From Streptomyces sp. AC512_CC834 (lineage in GTDB: Bacteria; Actinomycetota; Actinomycetes; Streptomycetales; Streptomycetaceae), in the NCBI RefSeq assembly GCF_019049325.1, contig NZ_JAGMUO010000030.1:1-64000 (forward strand): DNA of 64,000 nt. Direction: 5' to 3'. Below the pieces are notes generated by a model. The model made no database searches and was not told where the DNA came from. It worked only from the letters and a program-made list of their open reading frames with translations. The translations under genes were made by a program, and so were the position numbers. This document shows positions 61,158 through 64,000 of this stretch, piece after piece (within the stretch, counting starts at the first letter, position 1; the number at the start of each line of letters is the position of its first letter).

Positions 61158-63448
61158 CGCCGGGGTCCTACCGGCACGGGGTGGAGAGCGGGCTGTCCCG
61201 CGCGGCGGCGGCCCTGTCGGCCCTGTTCGCTCTGAGCTGGTCGGGGTTCCTGCTCTCAGGAGGCGTGGAGCCGGCGCCGGACGTCCGCGCGGTGGCGGTG
61301 GTGTTCCTGGCCCAGGCCGTGGTGACGGGTGTTCGCGGGGCGCGTCTGACTCTTTCGCGGGTGGACTCCGGCGTGGCCGTCGGTCTGGCGGTGCTCGGAC
61401 AAGTGGTGCTCGCCGCGGGCGGCGCCTCCCGCGTCGTGGTGGGGCAGCGCTGTCTGCTGACCGTCCCGGCCGTGCTCCTCGCTGCCGCGCTGCTGCCGCG
61501 CCGCGCCCGCCGGTGGAGTTGCGTGGTGGCGATGGGGGCCCAGATCACCACATCCTGGCCCGCGGACGGCCCGGCAGGGGCAGTGGAGGGTGTCTGGCCG
61601 GTGGTGGCGACGGCCGTGGCCGGTGATGTGCTCGCCCCTTTGATGCGCACCGCGGGCGACCGGGCCGACCGGGCGCAGCGGCGGGTACGGGCGGTGCGTG
61701 CGGCGGCGGGGCGCGAGGAGGGCCGGCGCGAGGCCCACCGGAACTTCCAAGGCACGTTGCACGACGAAGTCAGTACCGCACTGCAGGCCATCAGCCTTCC
61801 CGGCATCCCGGTATCCCGGCTTCGGGAAGCGGCCTCGGGGGCCGTGGCCGCGCTCGACGCAGCCCCGGCCGGACCCGGACGCGAGGGCCGGGCGGACCTG
61901 TCGACCGTGGTGCGCGCGCTCCGGCCGCCCTCGGGGACGGCGCTGACAGTCGAGGCCGCCGGTGCGCTCCACGTTCCGTCGCGGGTGGCCGACGCGGTGG
62001 CAGGCGCCGCCCGCGAGGCGCTCCGGAACGTTGAGGAGCACGCCGCGGCCCGGACCGTTCACGTACGGCTCCAGGGTGACGGTTCCGGCCGTCCCGGCGC
62101 GAAGCGGGACGAGGGCTTCCATCTGAGCGTCACGGACGACGGGGCCGGCTTCGCCGCCGGAGAACTCGCCCCGTCCTCGGTGGGGTTGCGACGCTCGGTG
62201 ATCCGGCGGATGGAAGAGGTCGGAGGACGTGCGGAGGTTCGCAGCGCCCCTGGACGCGGTACCACGGTACGACTGGAGTGGCACCCTCCGGTCGTACGGC
62301 CGGAGGGTGCCACGGAAGGAGCCGGCCTCCGGGACGGAGGCTCCGAGGGGACGATCGGTCGGATGCGGGCCGCCGTGGGGGATGTGCGGCGCCCTCTGGC
62401 CGCCGTGTGCCTGCCCTTTCTCGTCACCATGGGTGTCGTGGCGGTCGTCCACACCTCTCGCGGCCCGGACACGGGCCCTCTACTGGTCTGGTACGGGCTG
62501 CTCGCGGCCCTCACCGTGGCCCTGCTCCTGCGGGCCAACACGCGGATCCCGGGTCCTGTGGCCGGCGCCGCCTGCGTGTTCGCAGTCGCTGGGGCGCTCG
62601 GCAGCTTTTTTGTCCTGCCCCTGTCCGCCATCAAGGACTTCGAGTCGTGGCCGATCGGCGCGGTGACACCGCTACTGACCTTGCTGGTGATCGTCCGCCC
62701 GGCCTGGGAGGCGTTGACGGCGCTGGCGCTGGAGCAGGTGGGCATCGTCGTACTCGTCATGACCGGTCCGCCGATCGCGCCCTCGCCCGGCGCGACTGTC
62801 GCCGTGGTGCTGCCCGCCCTTTTCGCGCCCGCCCTCGGCGTCCTCGCGGGCCTTGCCATCGGACGTACCGTCGCCCGCCTCGGCGGGGTGACGGCGCGCG
62901 CCGAGGCCGCCCGGTCGGCCACGCTCGCCACCGAGGCGGCCCGGCGGGCCCGGGAAGAGCTGCACCGGGAACGGCTGAACCACCTCGGCGAGGAGATCCT
63001 GCCGTTCCTCGCCGAGGTGGGGTCGGGGCGGTACGGGCCCGACGACCCCGGGGTCAGGGACCGCGCCCGTCTGCTGGCCGGCGCGGTCCGTGACGAGATC
63101 CAGTTGCCCGGAGTCCTCGATCGCACCGTGCGCGGGCTACTGGCCGCTGCCCGCGGGGCGGAATGTGCCGTCGTCATCCAGTCGGACTCCGACGAACCGC
63201 ACCCGCCGTCCTTTCTACGCCTCTTGCTCACCACCGCGCTGACCTCCGGTCCCACCCCGCGCGAGGTCTTCCTCACCGTGAACGCGGCGACGGGCACCGT
63301 ACGCGCCTCCCTGGTGATACTTCCGGGGGACGAACAGCGGGCCCGGGCACTGAGCGACGCCGTCTCGGTCGCCGGTGCCGGAGCACAGGCCGAGGTGGCG
63401 AACTCCGACACCTCCACGTGGGTGGAAGCGGCCGTCCGCGCACCCTGA
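61142..63448 (+). CDS. Two-module sensor kinase-like protein (second module degenerate)
   Basis: A 768-residue membrane protein made of two tandem kinase-like halves. Module 1 (1-385): about five membrane helices, a DHp with H207 in FQGTLHDEVSTALQAI, and a HATPase with N296 (REALRNVEEHAAA), DDGAGF (332-337) and a Gly motif GLRRSVIRRMEEVGG. Module 2 (about 395-768): again about five helices (RRPLAAVCLPFLVTMGVVAVV onward), then a DHp-like coiled coil EELHRERLNHLGEEILPFLAEV and a remnant ATPase fold without N- or G-boxes. Module 2 is thus a catalytically dead copy, perhaps a sensor. It partners the frameshifted regulator just upstream. Confidence 0.82.
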   Translation: MDRVLTPGSYRHGVESGLSRAAAALSALFALSWSGFLLSGGVEPAPDVRAVAVVFLAQAVVTGVRGARLTLSRVDSGVAVGLAVLGQVVLAAGGASRVVVGQRCLLTVPAVLLAAALLPRRARRWSCVVAMGAQITTSWPADGPAGAVEGVWPVVATAVAGDVLAPLMRTAGDRADRAQRRVRAVRAAAGREEGRREAHRNFQGTLHDEVSTALQAISLPGIPVSRLREAASGAVAALDAAPAGPGREGRADLSTVVRALRPPSGTALTVEAAGALHVPSRVADAVAGAAREALRNVEEHAAARTVHVRLQGDGSGRPGAKRDEGFHLSVTDDGAGFAAGELAPSSVGLRRSVIRRMEEVGGRAEVRSAPGRGTTVRLEWHPPVVRPEGATEGAGLRDGGSEGTIGRMRAAVGDVRRPLAAVCLPFLVTMGVVAVVHTSRGPDTGPLLVWYGLLAALTVALLLRANTRIPGPVAGAACVFAVAGALGSFFVLPLSAIKDFESWPIGAVTPLLTLLVIVRPAWEALTALALEQVGIVVLVMTGPPIAPSPGATVAVVLPALFAPALGVLAGLAIGRTVARLGGVTARAEAARSATLATEAARRAREELHRERLNHLGEEILPFLAEVGSGRYGPDDPGVRDRARLLAGAVRDEIQLPGVLDRTVRGLLAAARGAECAVVIQSDSDEPHPPSFLRLLLTTALTSGPTPREVFLTVNAATGTVRASLVILPGDEQRARALSDAVSVAGAGAQAEVANSDTSTWVEAAVRAP

Positions 63449-63453
63449 CGCCG

Positions 63454-63476
63454 CCCCCGCCCCCGCCCCCGCCCCC
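63454..63476 (-). repeat. G-quadruplex-prone tract after the kinase gene
   Basis: Four C5 runs separated by single G bases, starting 6 bp after the stop codon. On the minus strand this is four G5 runs with 1-nt loops, the strongest class of G-quadruplex motif. It lies between the kinase and GTPase genes. Confidence 0.8.
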
Positions 63477-63582
63477 GGCCGCCGGGCATGTCCCCACTGG
63501 CGGGGACAGCCGGAACGCGTCCCGGCCGGGAGGATCGGGGGAGCCGGGGCGCGGGGCCCCGGTGATCCAGAGGGAGACGGTC

Positions 63583-64000
63583 ATGTCCGGATCCATCCGC
63601 GACCGCATACGGCGGTTCACCACCTCGGTCGAGCAGTCCGAGGAGCTTTCACCCGCCCAGAAGAGGGCGGTCCTCGAGGGATACGAGGAGGCGCTCGGCA
63701 CGGAGGGGCCGCCCCGGCTGGTCCTCATCGGCGAAGCCGGAGTCGGTAAGTCCACGACGGTCAACGCACTGTTCAACGCGGGCCAGGAGGTCGGGCACAG
63801 CAAAGCGACCACCGATCGTGCCTGGACCATCCCAGTACAGGAGGTCAGCGGTAGCAACGGCACCCTTGAGGTGGTCGACATGCCGGGCCTCGGCGACGAC
63901 ATCGCCAACTACGACCGCTACCTGGACCTCTACCGGCAGGTTCTGCCGACCGCGGACACCATCGTATGGATCCATCCGGCCAAGGACCGGATGGTTCACC
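63583..64000 (+). CDS. P-loop GTPase, 3' end outside window
   Basis: The first 139 residues of a GTPase. A helical leader (RDRIRRFTTSVEQSEELSPAQKRAVLEGYEEAL) precedes G1 GEAGVGKS (50-57), a switch I region with T76-T77 and G3 DMPG (99-102). This resembles the Era/YfjP and dynamin-like GTPases, several of which work at membranes or in stress and phage responses. AGAGGGAGACGG before the ATG at 63583 is a strong ribosome site. G4 and any membrane domain lie beyond the edge. It follows the kinase gene by 134 bp on the same strand. Confidence 0.85.
   Translation, partial: MSGSIRDRIRRFTTSVEQSEELSPAQKRAVLEGYEEALGTEGPPRLVLIGEAGVGKSTTVNALFNAGQEVGHSKATTDRAWTIPVQEVSGSNGTLEVVDMPGLGDDIANYDRYLDLYRQVLPTADTIVWIHPAKDRMVH

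Overview
The window is high-GC actinobacterial DNA and almost certainly the core chromosome of a Streptomyces. GC is strongly biased to third codon positions, GTG starts are frequent, and several genes have a -10 hexamer placed for leaderless transcription. It carries Streptomyces-specific genes (whiH, hrdB with its Lys-rich N-terminal region) and operators (DasR dre, DmdR iron box, ydaO/c-di-AMP riboswitch). From memory, the order lexA-nrdR-nrdJ ... recQ ... whiH-hrdB ... parE ... citrate synthases ... parC ... ptsH ... tdk matches the region around hrdB in S. coelicolor. This is recollection, not a search result.

Left part (1-13.4 kb): a NIS siderophore synthetase cut by the window edge and a siderophore-type acetyltransferase, a DinG/XPD helicase, lexA with its SOS box, and divergent nrdR-nrdJ (class II ribonucleotide reductase) behind paired NrdR boxes. 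A TerD protein, a DUF4937-like protein, a histidine phosphatase and an ADP-ribosylglycohydrolase follow.

Middle (13.4-32.7 kb): a TetR/DHA2 efflux pair with two shared operators, rnhB, a RecQ helicase carrying a C-terminal ComF-like phosphoribosyltransferase domain, a DUF4192 protein, an NrtR-type Nudix regulator, a single-chain ABC transporter, whiH (sporulation), hrdB (principal sigma factor), a secreted trypsin-like protease and parE.

Signalling and metabolism (32.7-46 kb): a CcdC-like membrane protein with a NarL-type two-component system, a DUF485/acetate-type symporter pair facing a CitA/CitB-type two-component system, an iron-box-controlled sucraseferredoxin-like protein, an HTH-citrate synthase fusion divergent from a second citrate synthase, a small pocket of Streptomyces-specific unknowns, and a CobW GTPase.

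Right part (46-64 kb): a 214-bp MITE-like element lies exactly between the stop codons of the CobW gene and parC. Beyond it are a catalytic/non-catalytic M16 peptidase pair, an M23 peptidase under a c-di-AMP riboswitch, a GntR regulator, ptsH with tandem dre sites, a GNAT/acyl-CoA-synthetase fusion with a coding minisatellite, a DUF5998-phosphodiesterase pair and tdk. The last 3.7 kb holds a frameshifted LuxR-type response regulator, an unusual two-module sensor kinase and the start of a P-loop GTPase.

Functional themes are DNA maintenance (dinG, lexA, nrdRJ, rnhB, recQ, parE, parC), developmental control (whiH, hrdB, ptsH/DasR, c-di-AMP-controlled cell-wall lysis), and iron/citrate metabolism (NIS synthetase, citrate synthases, iron-box reductase). 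I saw no CRISPR array, tRNA, rRNA, prophage or canonical defence island. The best candidates for little-described biology are the RecQ-PRTase fusion, the HTH-citrate synthase with its operator array, the two-module kinase with its broken partner, and the MITE that supplies the region around two stop codons.
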